From Qipengyuania algicida (GTDB taxonomy: Bacteria > Pseudomonadota > Alphaproteobacteria > Sphingomonadales > Sphingomonadaceae): DNA of 64,000 nucleotides. The notes beneath the pieces are model-generated. The model ran no database searches, was not told where the DNA came from, and saw only the letters and a program-made list of their open reading frames with translations. Position 1 is the stretch's first letter. Every line of letters begins with the position of its first letter. The position numbers were made by a program, and so were the translations under genes. This document shows, one piece after another, positions 1 to 7,670 of this stretch. Where the stretch lies: positions 38,501 through 102,500 of the forward strand of contig NZ_WTYA01000010.1 of the NCBI RefSeq assembly GCF_009828025.1. Direction: 5' to 3'.

Positions 1-733
1 TGGATTCGGCATAGGCCTCAGCGGCCTTGTCCAGCGCGGCAAAGCGCTGTCGGACGGACGGCGACCAGTCGCGGGCCATGGCCGATAAATGGCTGGCGCG
101 TCTGTCATCGGCGATTGTACCGGCATGCACAGCGCACAACCCGCCGTATAGTCCGCTGGTCACATCGTCGCAGATGCTGAAATCATGCCCTGTCCACTGC
201 TTCTTCTTGAGGTTTTGCAGATGGCGCACCCGGCTGTCGACAGCAAAGGGAGCCCCCTCCACCCGGCAGGCCAGCGATGTCGCCAGATCAAGGTTTCGCT
301 TGGCCCCTAGGCCGTTGGCATAGATCGTCATCAGCATGGCCGTGCCGTGGAACGGATCGGCCGGCATGCCAGATGCTTCTTGGCCTTTCTTTTGCGCCGC
401 TGCCGCTTCCATCAGCGCGCATTGCCGTGCCCGCTCAGGGTTGGCCTTGACGCCGATGCCGTAATAGAGATTTTCGGAGTCGCAATGCGCCAGCGAAGCC
501 CGGGTAGCGGCATCCGGCCAGTCGGTGGCGGGCGGCTCGAGGTGTCTGAGGTTGCGGCATACCGCCCGGGTTTGTGAAAAGCGGGGATCCGAACTGGAAT
601 TAGTGCTGGTATCCGCCCAGTTCCATCCTGCGGTGTCAGAATCGGAAGGCAGGGGGGCATGGTCGTTTGCGTAAACAACTCCGGCCGCACCAACCGCCGC
701 GAAGCAGACCATGGCGAAACGTTTCAGGCGCAT
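1..733 (-). CDS. Secreted Sel1/LprI-like protein, 3' end outside window
   Basis: An open minus-strand frame runs from an ATG at 733 to the left edge (244 codons visible) without a stop. The N-terminus has a signal peptide (MRLKRF, then a small hydrophobic core ending near VYANDH). The middle part (YYGIGV...NPERARQCA and IYANGLGAKRNLDLATSLAC) resembles Sel1-like repeats of periplasmic proteins, and the later part, with spaced cysteines (ICDD, GGLCAVHAG) and RFAALDKAAEAYAES, resembles the LprI/DUF1311 fold. Its ATG overlaps the TGA of the upstream gene (ATGA), so the two are probably translationally coupled. The family assignment is by eye only; the open frame and signal peptide are clear. Confidence 0.6.
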   Translation of the reverse strand, partial: MRLKRFAMVCFAAVGAAGVVYANDHAPLPSDSDTAGWNWADTSTNSSSDPRFSQTRAVCRNLRHLEPPATDWPDAATRASLAHCDSENLYYGIGVKANPERARQCALMEAAAAQKKGQEASGMPADPFHGTAMLMTIYANGLGAKRNLDLATSLACRVEGAPFAVDSRVRHLQNLKKKQWTGHDFSICDDVTSGLYGGLCAVHAGTIADDRRASHLSAMARDWSPSVRQRFAALDKAAEAYAES

Positions 734-1197
734 CATTGCGACAGCGCCATCAATTTTCGAATGGCGGCCTCAAGCTGCGCATAAAAGGCCTTGTTGGCAT
801 CATTGGGCGCGCCCACGATCTTCGCGACCAAGGGGCTGCCATGCATTTGCGCGGCCATGGCGTTCTGCATCTCAGCCAGGGTGGCGACAACATAAGCAAA
901 CGGACTCAGGCCATGCTTTGCGAGCAGGGCCGGTACCTGAGGCATACCCTTTACGCGCAGTGTAAGCGACGCGATCGATGCCGATTGCGTGGCCGGGGAG
1001 AAATCCGAATGCATGGGAACGCAATGCGCCTTGGCATCGTGCGTTGCCGCTATCACCCGGGATAGCGTATCTGTACTCAGCCGATACTGCGAAAGCGTGG
1101 CCTTGCTTGCGGAATCGCGCGCAGCGTTAACAGAGACGACATCGCCGACGCAGCGGCTGCCATCATTACAACCGAAGCGCCCCGTCTTTTTCGCCAT
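733..1197 (-). CDS. Hypothetical protein, 154 aa
   Basis: I chose the ATG at 1197 because the DNA before it carries AGGAG and a second GGAG about 7 bases upstream; a longer frame to 1293 has no such support. The protein starts MAKKTGRFGCNDGSRC and has no convincing signal peptide. Its C-terminal half is predicted helical (LAEMQNAMAAQM, NKAFYAQLEAAIRKLMALS). No family is recognised. The stop overlaps the start of the downstream secreted protein in an ATGA arrangement, which supports a two-gene operon and supports both frames being real. The function may be linked to that secreted neighbour, but nothing in the sequence says how. Confidence 0.55.
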   Translation of the reverse strand: MAKKTGRFGCNDGSRCVGDVVSVNAARDSASKATLSQYRLSTDTLSRVIAATHDAKAHCVPMHSDFSPATQSASIASLTLRVKGMPQVPALLAKHGLSPFAYVVATLAEMQNAMAAQMHGSPLVAKIVGAPNDANKAFYAQLEAAIRKLMALSQ

Positions 1198-2324
1198 ACC
1201 AACACTCCGCTCCTTTTCTATAACTAACCCAGCTTCTCTGTCTGACCTTTCGGCATCAAACGAACTGAACGTCTCTAACACTTCCTGCCTCAAAGTCGCA
1301 AAGGTCGATAACCGTCATTGTGATGCTGTTGATGCGACGCGCGACTACCTCTCACTACGAAGACTGGACGTCAGCCAGCGCCAACAAAGCAGACGTCCAA
1401 GGACGCCAACTTGGCCGCCGAAACCAGCCCTTTATTCACGCAGCGGAATATGGCCTTTCCTGGGCCGGTAGCTGACTGTCCAGTTCTGCCATGGACCTAG
1501 GCGAAGCCGACGTTCGGCTTCGCGACCGGCGCTTCGTTGCCAGAAAGCGGCTGTTCGGCCGGCTGACACTGGCTCTGCTAGGAATTGCAGAGATTGGCGT
1601 GGGAAGCGGAAATTTATCATAAGCCTGCGCAAGCTAAGTATTTTCGATGTCTTTGACACATAGTAGTGCGCATCACCGCGTTGCGATTACGTTGGTTTCG
1701 TTAAGTGTGATGCTGGGGGCAGCATCGTTTTGTTCAATCTCGTGGCATCGCCACATTTTGGCTGTTTACTTCAATGTTGACCGGTTTGGTTCTTCTTCGC
1801 CGTGGTGAGCACGATTTTGGGCATCCGGTTTGCAGGCCGCCGAACACATTCGATTGCGCTTTTCGTGCTCGCGACCTCAACGATCAGCGCGACTGACTCG
1901 CTGCGACGCATATTGATCTATTGCGCAAGGGGGGACGCTTAACATCCAGCGTCTGCGAAACGTCGGAACGTCGGCATTGGTGAAATGGATGGTGGCGACG
2001 ACGGGATCGCTTGCGAGCGATAGCGCGCACTGGCTCCATTGGTCACTGTGCGAATACTTCGCTCAAGATCATCCTCATGGTCCCGACACCCAACCCCGCA
2101 TCAGTGACCGGCGAGGCAAAGCTTACGCTGGCAGGAGACTGGCCAAGCCTGGGGGCACCTGACCTTGCGCGCATCGACAAATTGAGCCGAAACGCGAACT
2201 CAGGTCACGAACCGTGCTGGATGAGCAAAAAATCAGCCGCAAAGGTTGCAGTTGTGTGTCGTGTTCTAAAGAAAGAAGCGTCTGCGATTGGAACCAGACT
2301 AGTGTCTGAACAGGGAGTCTTCAA
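1198..2324. other. Gene-poor stretch of about 1.1 kb
   Basis: No frame here is both long and plausible in composition. Short frames exist on both strands but show no recognisable domain or ribosome binding site. The only clear structure is the terminator-like hairpin listed at 1709-1726. The sequence looks like eroded DNA between the hypothetical operon and marC. Confidence 0.5.
1709..1730 (+). terminator. Orphan terminator-like hairpin
   Basis: A perfect 7-bp stem GATGCTG / CAGCATC with a GGGG loop is followed by GTTTTG. It has the shape of an intrinsic terminator on the plus strand, but no intact plus-strand gene ends just before it, so it may be left from a lost gene. Confidence 0.35.
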
Positions 2325-2966
2325 ATGGACTATAGCGAACTCGCAAAGGCATTTGGCGCGTTTTTCGCCATCATGAATCCGTTTATCAACCTTCCGATAT
2401 TCCTCTCGTTGACCGAGGGTTTCTCGGTAGCGGAACAGCGCATGCTTGCGGTCAAGATCGCGATCTTTTCCGCCCTGATGTGCGTCATCATCCTGTTCGC
2501 CGGGCAGGAGATTATCGGCTTTTTTGGCATTTCGATCGATGAGTTTCGCGTTGCCGGCGGTGCGGTGCTGGCCGGGATCGCCTGGTCGATGCTGCATGGC
2601 GGCGGCATGACATCGCATCACGGCAGCGCCAGCGAACAGGCGCAGGTCAGCGATGTTGCGGGGCTGGCGTTCTATCCGATCACATTTCCAATGATCGTCG
2701 GGCCGGGCACGATTGCCACGCTGATCATCTATTCCGGTCACACGCAGAGCATGGAAGGAATGTTCTGGCTGATGGGAATCGTGGGCACGATCATCGTCCT
2801 GCTCTTCGTCGTGCTGTTTTTCGCCGCCCAGATCGGCAAGATCATGAGCCAGACACTGCGCACGATCACCACCCGCTTGATGGGCATGATCTTGCTGGCG
2901 ATCGCGGTGGATATGATTATTGCCGGGCTGACCAAGCTGCTGCCCGGCCTGGCAGGAGGCATGTAG
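2325..2966 (+). CDS. MarC family inner-membrane protein
   Basis: This 213-aa protein matches the MarC/UPF0056 family in length and layout: about six hydrophobic segments, an N-terminal FFAIMNPFINLPIFL segment, and the family-typical segment FYPITFPMIVGPGTIATL near residues 115-132. MarC proteins are integral inner-membrane proteins of unknown transport role; early links to multiple antibiotic resistance were not upheld. GGAG stands a few bases before the ATG. It is followed after 9 bases by the nitrobindin-like gene with its own AGGAG, so the two may be co-transcribed. Confidence 0.88.
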   Translation: MDYSELAKAFGAFFAIMNPFINLPIFLSLTEGFSVAEQRMLAVKIAIFSALMCVIILFAGQEIIGFFGISIDEFRVAGGAVLAGIAWSMLHGGGMTSHHGSASEQAQVSDVAGLAFYPITFPMIVGPGTIATLIIYSGHTQSMEGMFWLMGIVGTIIVLLFVVLFFAAQIGKIMSQTLRTITTRLMGMILLAIAVDMIIAGLTKLLPGLAGGM

Positions 2967-2975
2967 GAGCAAGTG

Positions 2976-3620
2976 ATGGACAGACTGGGTGACATCTTTA
3001 CCGAGCCGGATCCGATCGATCCCGACACGCTTGCCAATCTGGGGCCACTGCGGCGGCTCGCGGGGATCTGGGAAGGCAGATCAGGCAGCGATACGAGCCC
3101 GAAGGCCGACGGCCCTGAACATCGCGAATTCGTCGAACGCGCGGAGTTTCAGCCGATCGATCCGCAGGCCAACGGCCCGCAATTGCTCTATGGCCTGCGC
3201 TATCACATTCACATCAATGCGCCAGGTGAGGCGAGCACCTTCCATGACCAGATCGGATATTGGTTGTGGGAGCCGGCGACCGGGCTGATCATGCAGACGC
3301 TGGCGATTCCGCGCGGCCAAGTCGCGCTTGCTTGCGGGCATGTCGAGAATGACGGGAAACGGATCGTGGTCGCGGCGAAACGTGGCCAGACCGACTACGG
3401 TATCTGTTCATCGACCTTTCTCGAACAGGCCTTCCGAACCGACAGCTACCGGCTCCAGATCGACTTCGACGATGACGGAACGTGGAGTTACAGCGAAGAC
3501 ACGATCATGATGGTGCATGGTCAGAGCGAACCCTTCGTGCATCACGACAGCAGCCGGATGGCCAAGGTCGGCGAGCCTGATCTCAACCCGTGGCTGAAAA
3601 TCGCGAACGGCGGGAAGTAG
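2976..3620 (+). CDS. Nitrobindin-like heme-binding beta-barrel protein (FABP/DUF1794 type)
   Basis: The 214-aa protein begins with an extension, then LRRLAGIWEGRSG, the GxWxG start of the nitrobindin/THAP4 C-terminal beta barrel. Further barrel strands follow (LLYGLRYHIHI, HDQIGYWLWEPATGLIMQTLAIPRG, GTWSYSEDTIMMVHG). Family members bind heme or fatty-acid-like ligands in the cytoplasm. The start at ATG 2976 is preferred over GTG 2973 because AGGAG at 2965-2969 then has a spacing of 6 rather than 3. A usual nitrobindin heme-ligand histidine near the C-terminus is not obvious (HHDSSRM is the nearest candidate), so heme binding is inferred from the family only. Confidence 0.7.
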   Translation: MDRLGDIFTEPDPIDPDTLANLGPLRRLAGIWEGRSGSDTSPKADGPEHREFVERAEFQPIDPQANGPQLLYGLRYHIHINAPGEASTFHDQIGYWLWEPATGLIMQTLAIPRGQVALACGHVENDGKRIVVAAKRGQTDYGICSSTFLEQAFRTDSYRLQIDFDDDGTWSYSEDTIMMVHGQSEPFVHHDSSRMAKVGEPDLNPWLKIANGGK

Positions 3621-3664
3621 CTGCGCACAGCAGGTCTCTTCCGCCCATCTCAAATGCCAGCGGC

Positions 3665-4864
3665 CTATTTCTGCGTGTTGATCAACCGATCGACGAGGTT
3701 CTTGTCTGACACCTCTTCGCCGGTCAGTGCCATTGCCAGCAGCTCGCTGCCCAGGATCGTGGGCGCGAAGACGATGTCGGGTTGAACCCGGCGAACTTTT
3801 TCCAGGTTGCGCGTATTGTTGACCGCGACGACGGTCCTGGCTGTGCCATCCAGCTCCTTCGCCGCCAGCACCACGAAGGCGTTGGTCGCATCGTCTTCCC
3901 CCAGCGCCATGATCGCTTCGGCGGTCGCGCCGGATGCATCTTTCAGCGTGTCGATATCGGTTGGATTGCCGATGACCACATCCGCTTCATCGGGAATGTC
4001 GTCACCCTTCGTGTCGAGAATGAAGATCACGCTTTTTCCGCGTTGGTGCAATTCGCGACAGGTGTTGAGCGCGAGATTGGACCGGCTGACAATGATATAG
4101 TGGCCCGACATCTTCATGGTCCGTTCCTTTCCGACGAGGAAGTTATGCACCCGGTTTTGCAGGAACGGGAGCAGTACCGTGCTGACGGCAGTGGCAAATA
4201 CAGTCAGGCCCAGGATAATGAGCGAAATGACATAGAGCCGTGCGCCGGGAGTCGTGGGGTAGATATCGCCATAACCGACCGTCGACATGGTCACGATGGT
4301 AAAATAGAACGCTGTACCCAGATCCGCGATGGGTTTGGAAAACTGGGTACCCATCATCAAACTGCCCAGTACGCCATAAGCGGTGACGAGCACGAGGCTG
4401 CCGACAGAGAAGATCGATGCGGCAGCAACGCTGGTATGATTGAACTGGGCCCGAAAAAGATACAGCGCGGCGAGCAACACCAGTTCCAGCAGTCCGAGCA
4501 GGAAGTGTGTGTCGGAAGCGGCGAGCCAAAACGCGATATTGATCGCCATCAGCAGCGTCACCACCACCCAGGCGAGGCGCGAGCGTAGCGCCAGGCCGAT
4601 CGACATAATCACCATGAACACACCCGACACCGTTCGGTGTGCCCCGCTCAACAGGCCCGACACCAAGATGCTGGAAAGGTTCTGAAGACCCGCGATGGAC
4701 AGTCCGCTTGTACGAAGGTCGTTCCACAAGCTGCCGAGCTGGATGAAACCCATCACCAGCACGCCTGCTGCAATCAGCAAATGAGAATACTGTCGGAAAC
4801 GCGTGGTCAGCCTGATGGGATTGAGGAGTGATAGTTGCATGAGTTTTTTGTCATCTTCGCTCAC
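3665..4864 (-). CDS. kch: Voltage-gated potassium channel Kch
   Basis: The 399-aa protein aligns along its length with E. coli Kch: N-terminal membrane helices (AWVVVTLLMAINIAFWL, LLGLLELVLLAALYLF), pore loop and selectivity filter MSTVGYGD near residue 200, then a TrkA-N/RCK domain (GHYIIVSRSNLALNT, ALGEDDATNAFVVLAAKEL, PDIVFAPTILGSELLA). It should form a tetrameric inner-membrane K+ channel gated by the cytoplasmic RCK domain. The start used is GTG 4864 (MSEDDKK); an internal ATG at 4840 is possible. It is convergent with the nitrobindin gene and stands alone. Confidence 0.88.
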   Translation of the reverse strand: MSEDDKKLMQLSLLNPIRLTTRFRQYSHLLIAAGVLVMGFIQLGSLWNDLRTSGLSIAGLQNLSSILVSGLLSGAHRTVSGVFMVIMSIGLALRSRLAWVVVTLLMAINIAFWLAASDTHFLLGLLELVLLAALYLFRAQFNHTSVAAASIFSVGSLVLVTAYGVLGSLMMGTQFSKPIADLGTAFYFTIVTMSTVGYGDIYPTTPGARLYVISLIILGLTVFATAVSTVLLPFLQNRVHNFLVGKERTMKMSGHYIIVSRSNLALNTCRELHQRGKSVIFILDTKGDDIPDEADVVIGNPTDIDTLKDASGATAEAIMALGEDDATNAFVVLAAKELDGTARTVVAVNNTRNLEKVRRVQPDIVFAPTILGSELLAMALTGEEVSDKNLVDRLINTQK

Positions 4865-5470
4865 GCGTTAACCTGCTCCATCGAATACCGCATCATCGGG
4901 ATTTGCGCGATGCAACCTTTGCGAGTCCAACTCGCCGACACTCGATAAAGCAACATTGCACCCTGCTTAACTCAAAAACTGACGGCCCGGAACCTTCTTG
5001 GGTTCTGGGGAACGAGGCCGTGTCTTCACACAATGCAGCCCCTACTGCCCTGAACAAACGGCAGCTTTCGGCTGAGTTCGCGGAACTTTCGAAGGACCGA
5101 ATTTGGGGCGCGTAGCTGCCATCTGACATGGTCGCAACGAAGGGCAGCTATCCGCAAGCTGAACCCTAAAACCTGCCCTTCCGGATCGTCTAACGAAGCA
5201 CTCGTTCTGAGCGCTTATTTGGTCTGTGTAAATGACGGTCAGCTTCCCGTATATTCGACCCAAGTTTGGTCAATCTTGACCATCGAAAAATACAGCCATT
5301 CCAACTTGAGCGGACTGATGCCCGCTTCTCGCAACTTCGTAAAAATCCGCGAACTACTGGCGTTAGGGCGCAAATCTGCGATAGCTACCTTTCATTTTGA
5401 TGGTCGTAAAAGACCTGTCCTCAGGTAATGGCCCAACCAGTTGGCGACCGGGTGCTCCGGTACTTCTGCG
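4865..5470. other. Gene-poor stretch of about 600 bases
   Basis: Only short frames on both strands with no family resemblance and no good ribosome binding sites. I see no tRNA, hairpin of note or repeat. It separates kch from the start of an accessory cassette and looks like decayed sequence. Confidence 0.45.
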
Positions 5471-5869
5471 TCAGGGACCCTGAAGCTCCGCGAGAAGATA
5501 ATCCCTCATCTTAGCAATCGCCTCTCCGTTCCCCTCGATCATCACTTCCAGCGCGGAGCGGCCCGCACATACCGCGGCAGTGTTGGGCGCCCTCATCCAG
5601 GCGGCAGCGTAATCGCGTCTGGGCACAAGTGTATTAATCGCCTCGAAGATCTCGAGCAGATACCGCACTCGTAGAGTGATTTCTGTTGGAACGTCCTTCA
5701 TTGGCAAATTGCGTAGCGCCGCAAGTTCGGTTGCCGAACCCAATCCCAAGACTTTCCATTGTTCCTGCGAAGTCATGGACCAGACTCTGCTCAGCCCCTC
5801 AAAGGCCCGCATGGTCGCGCTACTAGCGCGGTCGGTTGTCGAACCGTTATTGGCGTCAGTCTCAGCCAT
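5471..5869 (-). CDS. Antitoxin with Xre/MbcA/ParS-type toxin-binding domain (DUF2384)
   Basis: The 132-aa protein starting MAETDANN has the Xre-MbcA-ParS layout: an N-terminal helical region (MRAFEGLSRVWSMTSQEQWKVLGL) followed by a C-terminal toxin-binding domain (YLLEIFEAINTLVPRRDYAA, then PNTAAVCAGRSALEVMIEG and a final helix). In known systems the partner is a RES-domain NAD-degrading toxin encoded next door. No RES toxin is visible here: downstream is empty sequence and the upstream neighbours are of other types. The ATG overlaps the stop of the upstream gene by 8 bases, so it belongs to a coupled three-gene cassette. It may be an orphan antitoxin or serve an unrecognised partner. Confidence 0.72.
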   Translation of the reverse strand: MAETDANNGSTTDRASSATMRAFEGLSRVWSMTSQEQWKVLGLGSATELAALRNLPMKDVPTEITLRVRYLLEIFEAINTLVPRRDYAAAWMRAPNTAAVCAGRSALEVMIEGNGEAIAKMRDYLLAELQGP

Positions 5870-6119
5870 GTGCCGCCTCCCACCATGCCGCCCATTCTTT
5901 ATCCAGTAGGACGCGGCCTTCGTCGCTCGCCAGCGGGCGAGCGAATTTGCCGAAGCCAGTCGCGAGTATCTCCCGCGCCGGAAGCAGCAGATGGACATGC
6001 GGCGCCCCCGGGCGGGCGGCGCGGGACGGGACGTGCATCACGCAGATTGCTCCCACGTGATGCAATCTTACCAAACGCTCGAGTGCGAAGGCGCGAGCTA
6101 TTTCCCAAGCTTCATGCAA
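5862..6119 (-). CDS. Short MobA/MobL-relaxase-like protein, 85 aa
   Basis: The frame starts at a TTG inside the end of the upstream gene and ends inside the start of the antitoxin gene. The sequence ARAFALERLVRLHHVGAI, then RPGAPHVHLLLPAREI and GFGKFARPL, resembles the metal-binding core of MobA/MobL relaxases, where a NPHAHI-type HxH motif binds the catalytic metal; here APHVHLLL keeps HxH. Full relaxases are several hundred residues and carry an N-terminal tyrosine that is absent here, so this is either a relic or a reduced domain reused in another role. The tidy overlaps at both ends argue that it is still translated. The homology is read by eye. Confidence 0.5.
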   Translation of the reverse strand: MHEAWEIARAFALERLVRLHHVGAICVMHVPSRAARPGAPHVHLLLPAREILATGFGKFARPLASDEGRVLLDKEWAAWWEAAHG

Positions 6120-6498
6120 CCGTATTGACTGGGGGCATTTCTTCCACCTCCGGGAACCTTAAGGTCACCGCCACCACGAGATCGACGATATTGAAGCCTT
6201 GCTCATCGTAGGTCCGTGATAGTCGTTGGGGGTCCAACAATTCGTCATTCGCTGCGGGCGGTAAGAGCACATCACGCCGAAAGCAGGTCGGCTCGCGCCA
6301 CGGCGCTGTCCGATCCTCTGGTTTCAAGACAGGGTACAGACGCCGGAATACAGCGCCCTCGGCCGTCGCAATGCATTCATCGCCAGGGTTCGCCTGTATT
6401 ACCCCGAAGCTGAGGTTCTTCGTCTTTCCAACGACTGGCGCGTAATCGAGTCCAGGTGGTGCCGAGTGCTTTTTTATCGCGGCCTTCTTAGTCGCCAT
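6112..6498 (-). CDS. Hypothetical protein, first gene of the LexA-boxed cassette
   Basis: A 128-aa protein starting MATKKAAIKK with a basic N-terminus; GGGGG lies about 9 bases before the ATG. Segments such as TAEGAVFRRLYPVLKPEDR, PTCFRRDVLLPPAANDEL and DEQGFNIVDLVVAVTLRFP suggest a compact folded domain, but I recognise no family. It overlaps the relaxase-like gene by 8 bases and is followed by the antitoxin, forming one minus-strand unit with a LexA-type box about 225 bases upstream. It lacks the Arg, Glu and Ser signature of RES toxins as far as I can see, so I do not call it a toxin. Confidence 0.55.
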   Translation of the reverse strand: MATKKAAIKKHSAPPGLDYAPVVGKTKNLSFGVIQANPGDECIATAEGAVFRRLYPVLKPEDRTAPWREPTCFRRDVLLPPAANDELLDPQRLSRTYDEQGFNIVDLVVAVTLRFPEVEEMPPVNTVA

Positions 6499-6832
6499 CT
6501 TACCGCACCCCCTTGCGGATGACCGGGCACGTCGTCGGGAAACTCGCTCCGATCGGTCGAAACGACGCGGCGGCGCAATGGCCTCTCAGGAAAATCATAT
6601 GGGAAACCTCTTGTTTGATGCTGCTTGCGCCACCGCGGCGCGAACAGGAGGGAGCGCAGCTTAGCGCGAGCTCAAGGTGCGAACTAAGGGAGTGGAGATC
6701 GATTCGGGGCATGGATAAATGAGAACATAAAAGGAACATGTCTGCAAGATGGCGCTCACATTCTGTCCGCTTTTAGCGCTCGTCAAAGCGCATCTGCATG
6801 TCACAATTGTTGGGGAAAGCGGACGTTGCTAT
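6499..6832. other. Leader region between LexA-type box and cassette
   Basis: This stretch holds the LexA-type box (6723-6737) and a possible leader. A minus-strand frame from 6712 or 6739 to 6500 could encode a 70-79-residue peptide, and an internal ATG a 32-residue peptide ending 1 base before the next gene. Neither has family resemblance, so I do not call a gene. Confidence 0.4.
6723..6737 (-). promoter_or_regulatory. LexA (SOS) box candidate
   Basis: GAAC-ATAAAAG-GAAC, which on the minus strand reads GTTC-N7-GTTC, exactly matches the alphaproteobacterial LexA consensus. The nearest downstream genes are the minus-strand cassette beginning at 6498. The match is seen directly; LexA binding is inferred. 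Confidence 0.6.
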
Positions 6833-7075
6833 TCAGCAGGTCTTGCCACGTGATGCAGCGAAAGCGAAGATGCCTGACAGGGGTCCGATGCAGCACAGGA
6901 TGATCAACAGTACCGCTGCTTTGTCCTCGCGCCCGATCACCAAAAGCGTCAGGAGGATAATTAAGGAAAGGAGGTTGCCAGCAGCGAGCCAGCCGAAGCG
7001 TCCGTCCTTTGGTCCAGCAGCATTAGCTATGCACAAAGCGCCCAGCAGTGCGAAAAGAAAGAACTGGCAGCACGC
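6833..7075 (-). pseudogene. C-terminal remnant of a small membrane protein
   Basis: On the minus strand the frame reads FFLFALLGALCIANAAG, then GRFGWLAAGNLLSLIILL and LLIILCCIGPLSGIFAFAA before a stop at 6833. This has the look of three membrane helices with short polar turns. Its upstream continuation runs antisense into the transposase remnant and changes character at about 7040-7080, so the gene was probably cut by the insertion and has lost its start. No family is recognised. Confidence 0.35.
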
Positions 7076-7333
7076 AAGATCATGCGCTCGGTCCACGAAG
7101 GCGCGCGTGACTTGGCACGCGATATCGCCACCAGCGATGCCTATCTCGTCTCGCGCCGACAGCGAAAGAAGGTCGAGATGCTGTTCGCGCACCTCAAACG
7201 CATCCTCAAGCTCGATCGCTTGCGCCTGCGCGGTCCCAACGGAGCAAACGACAAGTTCCATCTTGCCGCCGCAGCCTAAAACCTCCGCAAGCTGGCCAAG
7301 ATGAAGCCGATCCCGGGCCTCGTACCCGCCTGA
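7041..7333 (+). pseudogene. IS1182-family transposase, C-terminal remnant
   Basis: The plus frame carries the characteristic C-terminus of IS1182-type DDE transposases: ARKIMRSVHEGARDLAR, SRRQRKKVEMLFAHLKRILK and LDRLRLRGPNGA. Only the last 80 or so residues remain of a protein normally well over 400. An in-frame TAA at 7277-7279 interrupts the end; after it the frame continues NLRKLAKMKPIPGLVPA to a second stop. Relatives have Gln at that point, so a CAA to TAA change is the simplest explanation. The fragment is antisense to a membrane-protein remnant. Confidence 0.75.
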
Positions 7334-7670
7334 CCGGGACGCAAAGGCCGCTCGCCCACTATCCGCGGAACAACCCTGGTAGCGACAGCAGCGACTTCTT
7401 CAACAGAATAGACAAAAAAACAGACGTAGCGCCAAAAAATCGACTTCCCGATAACGGTTGTCCATTCAGGGGTCGAATTATGTCACATCCTAGTCCGTCA
7501 ACCGACAGTTAGGTTTGACATTCATTCACTATAAGCAAAATCTTGAGTCACTGAATATGCTCAAAAATATCAAAGAATAAATACTGCAGTTATTTTACGA
7601 TTTTACAGACAGAAATCGCTGCCAGATATTCTTCACTGGTATCCGTGGTGTCTCGGACAATAGACAAGCG
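7334..7670. other. AT-rich gap of about 340 bases
   Basis: No gene. From about 7480 the sequence becomes clearly more AT-rich than its surroundings, as often seen at the edge of an inserted element or at the untranslated end of a transcript (the BCCT gene ends at 7671). No clear terminator hairpin or inverted repeat of the IS was identified. Confidence 0.4.

Noticed and set aside
1977..2376. Plus-strand frames before marC as genes
   Set aside because: No ribosome binding sites, no domains; one overlaps the marC start.
5471..6498. Calling a classical RES/Xre toxin-antitoxin pair
   Set aside because: The antitoxin domain is present, but no RES-domain toxin; the two upstream proteins do not show its residues.
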